From Cliona cf. orientalis (Eukaryota; Porifera; Demospongiae; Clionaida; Clionaidae), in the NCBI GenBank assembly GCA_963930775.1, contig OZ005699.1, positions 7,647,501-7,711,500 of the forward strand: a stretch of DNA of 64,000 nt, given 5' to 3'. Positions 26,280 through 35,653 of this stretch are shown here, piece after piece; the stretch's first letter is position 1, and each line of letters starts with the position of its first letter. Made by a program: the position numbers and the translations under genes. The notes under the pieces were generated by a model that did not search any database, was not told the origin of the DNA, and saw nothing but the letters and a program-made list of their open reading frames with translations.

Positions 26280-27919
26280 CCTTGTACTTGGTTAACATTA
26301 AGTAGCTAGTATACATGACATTGGTACAGTAACTATAGTAATTTATATAATCATCCTGGACTCCTCACCGTAAACAGATTTAGCTATTAGCATAACTTAA
26401 TGAAGTGATATTGTAAAAAAAATATTTGGCATAACTTATTGTAAAAAATCTTTGGCACAGTCCAACACGACTGTGCCGAAGATTTTTAAGGTGTCCAGTC
26501 AAACTTGATTAGCTATAGCATTGTAAATTGAAGATCATTTATGCATGGTGGCTCTATGAATAATTGTAGTCTTGGACTATTGATCCCTATATAATAGCGT
26601 CTGTGTCTCTTCGCTTACTGCATGAATCCGAAGCTGTTGAAACTGAAGAACACTGATTATCATTATTCACTAATGTTATTTTCCCTTATGGTTCATTTTC
26701 TTTCTAAATGGCCGAAGTCACTTTAATTCTCCCTTACAGTTTAGTCTTACGATAATTATGTAGATGGTTGATGGTCAATGGTTGAAGTTATCCTTCATCC
26801 TAGACTTGAATATCACCATGATTATGTACTTCTATACTAGCTATTTTGTCGAAGTGTAGCAGCATTTTTATCCAGCGAAGACAGAGAGGTTCTTAGTTCT
26901 ATATAGATCCTTCAATTTCTGATCTTTACCATCCTAACATAACTTTGTTGCTAGCTGGCTACACAGTTGCCTATGCCATGGATCTGGGACATCATTGATG
27001 TTTGGTACCAGCCCAGACCCCTATGCCAACTTCCCATGGCCAAGTGCACATTATTAATTTTTATGACAATGCCGTCTAGAGAAATGCGGTATAGCTATAC
27101 ATGGCACAAATTAGCAATTGCATGATGTAACAGTTAGCTATAATAATTATATAGTTACGTAGCTACTGTCAATGGGTTTGACTATATTATAACTGTGTAG
27201 CTACTCATAGTGTAGCTACAGTAACTTCTGAAATCTTAGAGTGTAATAATATTATAAATAAGACAATAATATTATAATAATATCAGACAGGAAAAGGTCC
27301 CAAATCATGCCTATTTACATGTCTATAATAATGATTGTGCCGCCAATTGCTGTTTACTTTCAGTACGAAGCATGTGACAGCAGCTACCTAGTACTAGTAT
27401 TACAGAATCATACAAACTGTTCATGAATTAAACTCTTTCGTACCACCACATAATTCACAACCTGATAATCATGAACAAACATGGGTCTTTGATTATTATA
27501 CAGCTACACCACAAATAGTATTATTAGCTATCATAAAACCTTGAATGATTCTGGTGTATCTTTGATCTAGGCGAATTGGATAATACGCAATGTCATGCAT
27601 GCATGTATTATAGCTGTAACAGTTGTACATGTGACTCATAATTAATCATGACATGAAGAGCATATAGGCTACCACTTGGCTACTAATGGTGCATTTCTCT
27701 TGGGATTTGAACAATTCACAATTATAGTATGCAGGTTTTATAATGTATAGAATCATCTAGTATATTATAAGTCAACATGCGCTGGCAATAATTTAAGTAC
27801 CCCAAAATGTTGATTGCCGTAGCTCAAACTATTATAGCTACCTACTAATGAGTCTAGCTATACATAGCATTATAATAAACAAGTGAATACTCCATCGTAG
27901 TGAAGAGTAATGATAGGCC
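26280..27919. other. 1.6-kb intergenic stretch, partly a duplicate of 21.7-22.2 kb
   Basis: No gene is seen. 27290-27915 mirrors the upstream region of transporter 2. 26390-26490 carries a near-perfect hairpin (separate entry). The rest is AT-rich without recognisable structure. Confidence 0.6.
26444..26487. repeat. 19-bp-arm hairpin
   Basis: Left arm 26444-26462 and right arm 26469-26487 are inverted with one mismatch and a 6-nt loop. The left-arm sequence also has a degenerate partner just upstream (aatatttggcataac). It may be a minimal fold-back element or a structured RNA; there is no evidence for either. Confidence 0.75.
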
Positions 27920-29476
27920 ATGGAGAGAGTAATGGATAAGTGTAGGTGGCATTGTCTCAGTAACAAAGAATCTGTTGTCATAATTGTGTGCTATGCCATT
28001 TATTCTCTTTGCTATGGAACATCATTCTACAGTATGCATAAGGCAGTTCTCTTGATAGTATTCATTCCCACTATTATAGCGTATTGCTTGTTGGGATTAA
28101 TAGGTGAAGTATTTGTTGGAAGACAACGACTAATCAACTTCAGTATCTGGGTTCAGTGGATAGCAATGATCATGACTTCTCTAGTCACTGCATTAAAGTT
28201 TGCATATGATTTTCCCCAGTGGTTGGAAGTTTTCCTTGTAGCAGTCCCATCAGTCATCCAATTAGTTGGGCTGTCAGCGTTTCAAGTCACGGCTGTACAA
28301 TTTGGAATCGATCAAATACAGGGTGCTCCCAGCAAGCATCTCACTGCATTCATATTTTGGTATTTCTGCATGGAACTTGTACCCAAGAGCGTGCTTCAAT
28401 TCATCATGATGGTGCTATCTAATTACATGCACACAATAGACATAGAACTTGGCATCCATTTGGGAAGCTGTCTACTTTGTGTAGTTCTCCTTTCTTTCAT
28501 CCTTTGCGTGAAGAGTTGTTTTATGTCCAATTGGTTCATGGGTGATCCAGAGGGAGGTACAGCATGTACAAATAAAGGAAATCGATCATATTATGAGCAC
28601 AATCCTTACTCTCTTGTTTATCATGTCATTAAATTTGCTCTTAAGCATAAACATCCACTTCAGCGAAGTGCTTTAACGTACTGGGAGGACAAGCTACCAT
28701 CTAGAATTGACCTCGGCAAGAATAAATATGGAGGACCATTCACATCTGAGGAGGTTGATAATGTGAAGATGTTGCTTCAGCTAATCACTGTGCTTGCTTC
28801 TTTGTTGGGAATTTTCTTTGTTTCCTTTTCAGTCAATGTAGATATGTATCACCAAGTTATTCCAGTTCCGAACAGTTCAGTCTTGGTGGATGGTCTGTCA
28901 AGTGTATTGATGATAGGGATCTATTTTCTACTTTTTCTGTTCCTTTTTCTTCCCTGCTGTCACAAGTATCTACCAAAGATGCTGAAAAGAATATGGATTG
29001 GAGCAATATTCACTGTGACTAGTGCAGTTAGCATGCTTATAATGAGTCCTGTTACAACTGAACATACTGAAAATGAAGAAATTTCATTGTGTGTGGCAAC
29101 TTTGAATCCATACCTATTATTGATTCCAACGATATTATGTACTGGTTCGTACATGTTTCTCACCATGTCTCTATTTGAATTCATCATTGCCCAGTCGCCT
29201 CAAACTATGAAAGGAATGCTGATTGGGCTTTATTACACATTTCGTTTTGGATTAGGGGGCTTGCTCGTTTTAGCCGACTACAATGTATTTAAAAGGTTCT
29301 ACCCCACTCATAACAAGGTACTGAGTTGTCCAACTGCCCATTTCATTGAAGTCGTATTCATTGGCGTTCTAAGTTTGCTCGTGTACACCATTGTTGTATG
29401 CAAGTACAAACCCAGGGAGAGAGATGAAGTTATCAATGTGCATATCTTTGCAGAAGAGTACTATACAAAAATTTAA
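27920..29476 (+). CDS. POT/SLC15-like transporter 4 (type A)
   Basis: 518-aa intronless frame starting MERVMDKCRWHCLSNKESVV. Near copy of transporter 2: a 3-residue deletion near residue 38 and scattered substitutions, but no difference over the 321-bp tract 29111-29431. Signatures are LQRSALTYWEDKLPSRIDLG, EFIIAQSPQTMKGMLIG and HIFAEEYYTKI. Second half of the A-B block duplication. Probably functional, as the frame is clean. Confidence 0.72.
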   Translation: MERVMDKCRWHCLSNKESVVIIVCYAIYSLCYGTSFYSMHKAVLLIVFIPTIIAYCLLGLIGEVFVGRQRLINFSIWVQWIAMIMTSLVTALKFAYDFPQWLEVFLVAVPSVIQLVGLSAFQVTAVQFGIDQIQGAPSKHLTAFIFWYFCMELVPKSVLQFIMMVLSNYMHTIDIELGIHLGSCLLCVVLLSFILCVKSCFMSNWFMGDPEGGTACTNKGNRSYYEHNPYSLVYHVIKFALKHKHPLQRSALTYWEDKLPSRIDLGKNKYGGPFTSEEVDNVKMLLQLITVLASLLGIFFVSFSVNVDMYHQVIPVPNSSVLVDGLSSVLMIGIYFLLFLFLFLPCCHKYLPKMLKRIWIGAIFTVTSAVSMLIMSPVTTEHTENEEISLCVATLNPYLLLIPTILCTGSYMFLTMSLFEFIIAQSPQTMKGMLIGLYYTFRFGLGGLLVLADYNVFKRFYPTHNKVLSCPTAHFIEVVFIGVLSLLVYTIVVCKYKPRERDEVINVHIFAEEYYTKI

Positions 29477-30624
29477 TAATGGAGTGTGTGAACTTTACTG
29501 CAAGTATAGTGGAATTGTTACTTTTTAAAGGAACAATAGTTATTGACTAAGTTTCTGTAATGCCATTTTTTTCAGTATCTATCATTTAGCTGCCTAATTC
29601 ATTAATATTGTTTATTTTCTAGCTTTGCATGCTGTTGTTACTTCTCTATAATAACATTATTATTGTACCATGATATTCACTTCTATTCTTTCAGTGTATG
29701 CTTGTCTTCAAAATCTACTAGTACCAGTCCCAAACCAAAAGCCACCATCCCATTTAATTGCCTGCACGTTCAAACCAAATGGACAGAGCGCCTAGCCTTA
29801 GCCATGCATATACATCCATGCACGTATGATTGTGGGTAATTAATCAAGTTAGAAATGACAACAGTGTGATCCAAGAAGTGTCTGTGTTATTATTAAGTAC
29901 TGTATAATGATCAAGTTTTAAGAGTACTCTGTATATTTGTATGAGCAGTGTTATAGCACTGCATGTGCTCCAGGCTTGAATGCATGCTCTTTCAATTCAC
30001 AAGACATAATTATAATTAAGGCATCAGTGTCCACAGCCTAACAAGTAAACCACTGCATGTGACAATAATATAGTTTGCCTGTTTCATATGTTTGTAGCAG
30101 TGTGATTTTTTTTACTGAGGAAGTAGTGGATTGCTTTTATTTAACTTCATCATAATTATTATGACTTATGACTCTTAATCTAATAATAGCAACAGTACCC
30201 GGTATGCCATGCCTATATATAACTCTCATGAATAGCTACAATATATAGAAAACTCAGATAGATAATCTATCTCTTGGAATTTGATGCATACTCCTTGCAT
30301 GTGAGTCTGGTGATTGAAAACAAGATCTCTACTATCAGATAGTGTTGAGCAACATAAACATCAAATTCTATGTATTTTCTTATTATGACTAAATTTGTAC
30401 TACTACTGAGAAGTTTGTTCCAGCTTAAGTTTTATAAGATTTCTTTCAATAGCCAGCCTATCCACCACTGAGTTATAGCTATAATTAGTCTAGCTGATGC
30501 ACTGTTGCTGCTGTTTTACCTTTAATAATTTTACTAGTATAGTAACTTTAGCAATATATAGTTACTGCTTAAGGATAAAGAAGTATACTATAGTATTCAA
30601 GATTTTAACTACCATGCAGTAGCT
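29477..30624. other. Intergenic between transporters 4 and 5
   Basis: Begins like the 3' flank of transporter 2 (ggagtgtgtgaactttactg) and ends like the 5' flank of other B genes (ttgatgcatactcct...gaaaacaagatct). About 400 bp in the middle (29780-30120) have no counterpart that I recognise. No gene is seen. Confidence 0.6.
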
Positions 30625-32190
30625 ATGATTGGTTGGAGAAACAAGTGTAGGTGGTATTTGCTCAGCAACAAAGAATCTGTTGCCATAATTGTATTGTACA
30701 CCATTTATATGCTCTGTTATCAAACAGTGGTCCATGGCATACTAAGTCTTGTGTTTAATACGGCAACTGTCTTCATAGTTTTTGTTCCCACCATTATATT
30801 CTACTGCATTTTGGGACTAGTTGGTGAATTGTTCATTGGAAGACAAAATTTGATCAATTTCAGTCTATGGGTTCAATGGATAGCAATGATTTTATCCACT
30901 GCAGTATCTGCAATGCTGTATTCATCGCATCATTTTCCCCAGTGGTTGGAAGCTTTACTTGTAGCAGTCCCATCAGTGGTGCACTTCTTTGGTCTTGCAG
31001 CATTTCAAGTCACCGCCATTCAGTATGTAATTGATCTAATTCAAGGAGCCCCCAGCAAGCATCTCAGTGCATTCATATATTGGTATTTCTGCATGGAATT
31101 TATTGGTCCAGCAGTGTTAGCCTGGGTCATGTACTTACTATCTAAATATGCTCCTGTCACTGACATTGTCATTCAATTAGGATGTTCTTTATTTTGTGCT
31201 TTTCTCCTATCATTCGTCCTTTGTGTAAAGAATTTGTTCATGTCTGACTGGTTAAAGGGGAATCCAGAGAACAATACCTCTCTGTGTTGCCAAAGGCAAT
31301 CAAGCCTGGCCCAATGCAATCCTTGCTCACTCATTTATCACGTCCTCAAGTTTGCATTTAAGCACAAGACTCCACTTCAGCGAAGTGCTTTTACATACTG
31401 GGAGGACAAGTTACCATCAAGGATTGACCTAGGAAAGAACAAATATGGTGGACCCTTCACATCTGAGGAAGTAGAGAACGTGAAGACATTCCTTCAGCTG
31501 ATTAAAATTCTGATATCTTTGTTAGGCATCTTTGTTGCTGCCTTTTCAATCAACATCGATGTGTATTATACTTCAGTGTCATCCAATTCAGTGACTCTCT
31601 TGATAAATGTGCTACGTGTTATAGTGAGGGTGGCTGTCCTCCTTCTGCTCTACATATTCCTTTTTCTCCCCCGTTGCCACAAATGCCTACCAAAGATGCT
31701 GAAAAGAATATGGATAGGAGCAATGCTCACTGTTGCTAGTGCCTTGAGTATGCTGTTGGTAGAATCCATTACATCAGGGCATAACAAGACACTTGAACTG
31801 GCTCCGTGCACGGTGGCATTGAATACCTATCTACTATTGATTCCAAAGATATTCAGTGATGGTTCATCCATTATTTTTACAATTTCACTCCTTGAGTTCA
31901 TCATTGCTCAATCACCTCAAACTATGAAGGGAATATTGATCGGATTGCACTATGCTCTCCGTTTTGGATTAGTGGGGTTATTCCTTTTAGCGGAGTATCA
32001 TGCATTCGACAAGTATCCTGCTCATGGTTATGTGTTAAACTGTGCAACTGCTCATTATTTGGAAATAACTCTCATAGGTCTACTGAGTTTGTTCGTTTAC
32101 ACTATTGTTGCGTGCAAATACAAGCTCAGGGAGAGAGATGAAGTCGTCAATGTGCATATCTTTGCCGAAGAGTATTATACAAAAACATAA
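30625..32190 (+). CDS. POT/SLC15-like transporter 5 (type B)
   Basis: 521-aa intronless frame starting MIGWRNKCRWYLLSNKESV. Same membrane layout and signatures as transporters 3 and 6 (SLCCQRQSSLAQ loop, LQRSAFTYWEDKLPSRIDLG, EFIIAQSPQTMKGILIG, HIFAEEYYTKT). A few extra residues lie after VHGIL and in the loop after INIDVYYT, so length variation sits in extramembrane loops. Intact. Confidence 0.72.
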   Translation: MIGWRNKCRWYLLSNKESVAIIVLYTIYMLCYQTVVHGILSLVFNTATVFIVFVPTIIFYCILGLVGELFIGRQNLINFSLWVQWIAMILSTAVSAMLYSSHHFPQWLEALLVAVPSVVHFFGLAAFQVTAIQYVIDLIQGAPSKHLSAFIYWYFCMEFIGPAVLAWVMYLLSKYAPVTDIVIQLGCSLFCAFLLSFVLCVKNLFMSDWLKGNPENNTSLCCQRQSSLAQCNPCSLIYHVLKFAFKHKTPLQRSAFTYWEDKLPSRIDLGKNKYGGPFTSEEVENVKTFLQLIKILISLLGIFVAAFSINIDVYYTSVSSNSVTLLINVLRVIVRVAVLLLLYIFLFLPRCHKCLPKMLKRIWIGAMLTVASALSMLLVESITSGHNKTLELAPCTVALNTYLLLIPKIFSDGSSIIFTISLLEFIIAQSPQTMKGILIGLHYALRFGLVGLFLLAEYHAFDKYPAHGYVLNCATAHYLEITLIGLLSLFVYTIVACKYKLRERDEVVNVHIFAEEYYTKT

Positions 32191-32628
32191 CCCCACACTA
32201 TATAGCTTCTTGGTTAACATTAGTAGTATAAACATGTAGTAATTTACATAATCATCCTGGACTGTTATGAGCATCAATAGTGTATTAATAGTAGCTATCA
32301 TAATATTATTGTATTAGCTATAGCTATATATAATTGTCATGATTACAGGTGAAGAAGTACTAGTACATAGTCTATATGATCTATGCTAGTACATACTAGC
32401 TAGCTACTGGAATTTGGAAGCCCTAGGAAATAAATTAAATGTTATTATCGCTATAAGTTACCTGGCTAGTTGTGGTGGCTAAGTATGGATTTCAAATCCT
32501 CAGCAACTCTACACCTTCCATGTGATTGGTTGTCGACCTCTACCTTCCAACCAATCCACGAATACAGCACGGTAGCTAACATTAGACTTCTATACAGAAG
32601 GAACATAATCATAAAGATGCAAGTGCTT

Positions 32629-32818
32629 TTCACTTGGCAGAGGTTGGACAGCCTGTGATGAAGGGACCACTGCTCTGCATGTGTTGGCTTTTTCTACCTG
32701 TTCCTTTCTTATTTCTGATGTCAATTTCTCTCTAATGGTGAATGGCAACTCTCTCTCTAAGATACTTTAATAATTAATAGTATCTCTAACAGTTGCTGTC
32801 AGTTTCAGTACTTGTCTG
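32629..32818 (-). pseudogene. Stray fragment of the CARD/coiled-coil gene family
   Basis: 32629-32763 is nearly identical to 2664-2800 of CARD-family copy 2 (the stretch encoding the linker after the CARD-like fold, including SSQAVQPLPSEE). One or two differences are seen in ~130 bp. Homology continues weakly to 32818 (ttgctgtcagtttcagtac). It lies 30 kb from its source, between two transporters, in the same orientation. It is a non-functional piece with no start or flanking domain. Confidence 0.85.
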
Positions 32819-32934
32819 TAGGTCACAATTTCATGTTTCTTGGATCCATTTGGAGATTTCCAAAAGCCACAATCACGTGACCACCATGCATGCATGTTCG
32901 ATCAAGTTTGTTCATTCAATAATTATAGTCTATC

Positions 32935-33100
32935 ACAACGATCTATTGCTATTATTAGACCAAGAGCCATAAGTCACATGATGAAACTGAAGTAATCTGC
33001 TATACTTCCTATAAAAAATCACAACTGTATTGCACACGGCCTATTTGGTTCAGACAATGGGATAGAATGTATGTGTAGGTTTGGGACTGAATCAATATTG
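32935..33100. repeat. Inverted copy of the segment at 24198-24372
   Basis: Read on the minus strand, this stretch matches the 3' spacer of transporter 2 (cagtcccaaacctaca..., gaaccaaatag..., tttttataggaagta, cttggtctaataatagca). The DNA just downstream (33105 on) matches the B-type upstream region in direct orientation, so the segment was inverted in place or reinserted backwards. Confidence 0.8.
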
Positions 33101-33439
33101 ATTTTGAAGATATAGCTGTCATGAATAGCTACAATATTATAATATAGAAAACTCTGATAGATGATCTATCTCTTGGGATTTGATGCGTACTCCTAGCATA
33201 TGAGTCCAGTGATGAAAACAAGATCTATACTATGATACGTAGTATTGAGCAACATAAACATTAGATTTTATGTCTTGTACCACTGTCAGTGAGAAGTTAG
33301 TTTGAGCTTTAAGACTTCTTTCAACAGCTGTTGCTGCTGTTTTACCTATAGCTATAGTAACAATAATTACTACTAAGGATAAAGTAAGTATACGTATCTA
33401 AACTATAGAGTGTTCAATTAAATTATCGATAATACTATT

Positions 33440-35011
33440 ATGATTGGTTGGAGAAACAAATGTAGATGGTCCTTGGTCAGCAACAAAGAATCCGTCTTCA
33501 TAATTGTATTGTATACTATTTACATTCTCTGTTTTGATACGGCAGTCCACGGTGTACTTGTGGTTAATACGGCAACTATCTTTATGGTTTTAGTTCCCAA
33601 CATTGTATTCTATTGCGTTTTGGGATTAGCTGGTGAACTGTTCATTGGAAGACAAAAATTGATTAATTTTAGTCTATGGGTTCAATGGATAGCAATGATT
33701 TCATTCACTGTGGTCACTGCAATGATGTATTCATCGTATCATTTTCCCCAGTGGTTGGAAACTTTACTTGTAGCAGGTCCATCAATGGTACAATTTTTTG
33801 GTCTTGCAGCATTTCAAGTTACCACCATTCAGTATGGAATTGATCTCATTCAAGGAGCTCCCAGCAAGCATCTCAGTGCATTCATATATTGGTATTTCTG
33901 CATGGAAATATTGACTCCAACAGTGTTAGCCTGGATCATTTACTTACTATCTAAATATGCTCTTGTGACAGATATTGCCATTCAATTAGGACGTTCTTTA
34001 CTTTGTGTTTTTCTCCTATCATTCGTCCTTTGTGTGAAGAATTTGTTCATGTCTCACTGGTTAAAGGGGAATCCAGAGAATGATACATCTCTGTGTTGCC
34101 GAAGGCAATCAAGCCTGGCCCAACGCAATCCTTGCTCACTCATTTATCACGTCCTCAAGTTTGCAATTAAGCACAAGAATCCACTTCAGCGAAGTGCTTT
34201 TACATACTGGGAGGAAAATTTACCATCAAGGATAAATCTAGGAAAGAATAAATACGGTGGACCATTCACCTCTGAGGAAGTAGAGAATGTGAAGACATTC
34301 CTTCAGCTGATTAAGATTCTGATATCGTTGTTTGGCATTTTTATCGTTGCCTTTTCAATCAACTTGGATGTATATTTAATTTATACTTCAGCGCTAGTAT
34401 CATCCAATTCATTCTTAATAAATGTGCTACGTGATGCAGTGAGTGTAGCTGTCCTCCTTCTGCTCTACATATTCCTTTTTCTCCCCTATTGTCAAAAGTG
34501 TCTACCAACGATGCTGAAAAGAATATGGATAGGAGCAATGCTCACTGTTGCTAGTGCCTTGAGTATGCTGTTGGTAGAATCCATTACGTATACATCAGGG
34601 CATAGTAAGACACTTGAGCTGGCTCCGTGCATGGTGACATTGAATACATATCTACTATTGATTCCAAAGATATTCCAAGAATGTTCGTACATAATTTTTA
34701 CGATTTCATTCTTTGAGTTCATCATTGCTCAATCACCTCAAACTATGAAAGGAATATTGATCGGATTGTTCTACAGTCTCAATTATGGATTAGTGGGACT
34801 GTACCTTTTAGCTGAGTACTATGCCTTTCACAAGTATCCTGCTCATGGTTATGTGTTAAACTGTGCGACTGCTCATTATTTGGAAATAACTCTCATTGGT
34901 CTTCTGAGTTTGGTCGTTTTTACCATCGTTGCGTGCAAATACAAGCTCAGAGAGAGAGATGAAGTTGTCAATGTGCATATCTTTGCCGAAGAGTATTATT
35001 CAAAAACATAG
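33440..35011 (+). CDS. POT/SLC15-like transporter 6 (type B)
   Basis: 523-aa intronless frame starting MIGWRNKCRWSLVSNKES. Closest to transporters 3 and 5 (SLCCRRQSSLAQ, LQRSAFTYWEENLPSRINLG, EFIIAQSPQTMKGILIG). In this copy the family sequence WEDKLPSRIDLG reads WEENLPSRINLG, two acidic/basic changes in the most conserved loop. The tail ends HIFAEEYYSKT. Intact frame. Last of the array. Confidence 0.72.
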   Translation: MIGWRNKCRWSLVSNKESVFIIVLYTIYILCFDTAVHGVLVVNTATIFMVLVPNIVFYCVLGLAGELFIGRQKLINFSLWVQWIAMISFTVVTAMMYSSYHFPQWLETLLVAGPSMVQFFGLAAFQVTTIQYGIDLIQGAPSKHLSAFIYWYFCMEILTPTVLAWIIYLLSKYALVTDIAIQLGRSLLCVFLLSFVLCVKNLFMSHWLKGNPENDTSLCCRRQSSLAQRNPCSLIYHVLKFAIKHKNPLQRSAFTYWEENLPSRINLGKNKYGGPFTSEEVENVKTFLQLIKILISLFGIFIVAFSINLDVYLIYTSALVSSNSFLINVLRDAVSVAVLLLLYIFLFLPYCQKCLPTMLKRIWIGAMLTVASALSMLLVESITYTSGHSKTLELAPCMVTLNTYLLLIPKIFQECSYIIFTISFFEFIIAQSPQTMKGILIGLFYSLNYGLVGLYLLAEYYAFHKYPAHGYVLNCATAHYLEITLIGLLSLVVFTIVACKYKLRERDEVVNVHIFAEEYYSKT

Positions 35012-35653
35012 CCTCATAATATTCAATTAGCAATAGTAGCTAGTACAGTGACATTGTAATAATTTTACATAATCATCCTGGACTGTTATGATGTATAGTA
35101 ATGATAACTTTCATTGTATTATTATAGTGATTGGTATACATGTATAGCGATAATTGTCATGATCACGGGTGAGGAAGTACTAGTACATAGCTAGCTAGCT
35201 ACTGTAATTTGAATCACCTTACTGACTAGCTAATCAGATCCGATTGCAAGCTTTATTCAAGCGCAACTGTGTCAGCACACATGCCCATGAGCAGACAAGG
35301 CAAGTAAATGGCCCAAAGGTAGCTATCAGATTTTTTTCCCTTCATCGAGGGTGGGGTCTGGAAGACGAGCAAGATTGGCTCCTTTGAAACCTGAAACTAG
35401 TGAATGCTTCAAAGTTTAGCTACATTACTTTCTATGATAAGTGCTGCCGTTGTACCTCAGCAAGTTCTCTTGGCTGACGTAATTAAGCTTGTATTGGTAA
35501 TAGTCGCGCTATAGCTAGATGACATTATTAGTAATAGCTTTATTATTTTAATAATATTCAAGGAAATTGGGTGGGCACATGCATGACTTTGTGTGTATTA
35601 ATTAAATATTATAGTTCATCCACAAAAGGTTAGAATTGTGATTTACTGCATGC
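35012..35653. other. Intergenic, transporter array to coiled-coil gene
   Basis: The first ~180 bp resemble the 3' flank of transporter 5 (tacataatcatcctggactgttatga, gaggaagtactagtacatag). Contains a tagctagctagctac tract at ~35191. The two genes converge here. No gene is seen. Confidence 0.6.
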
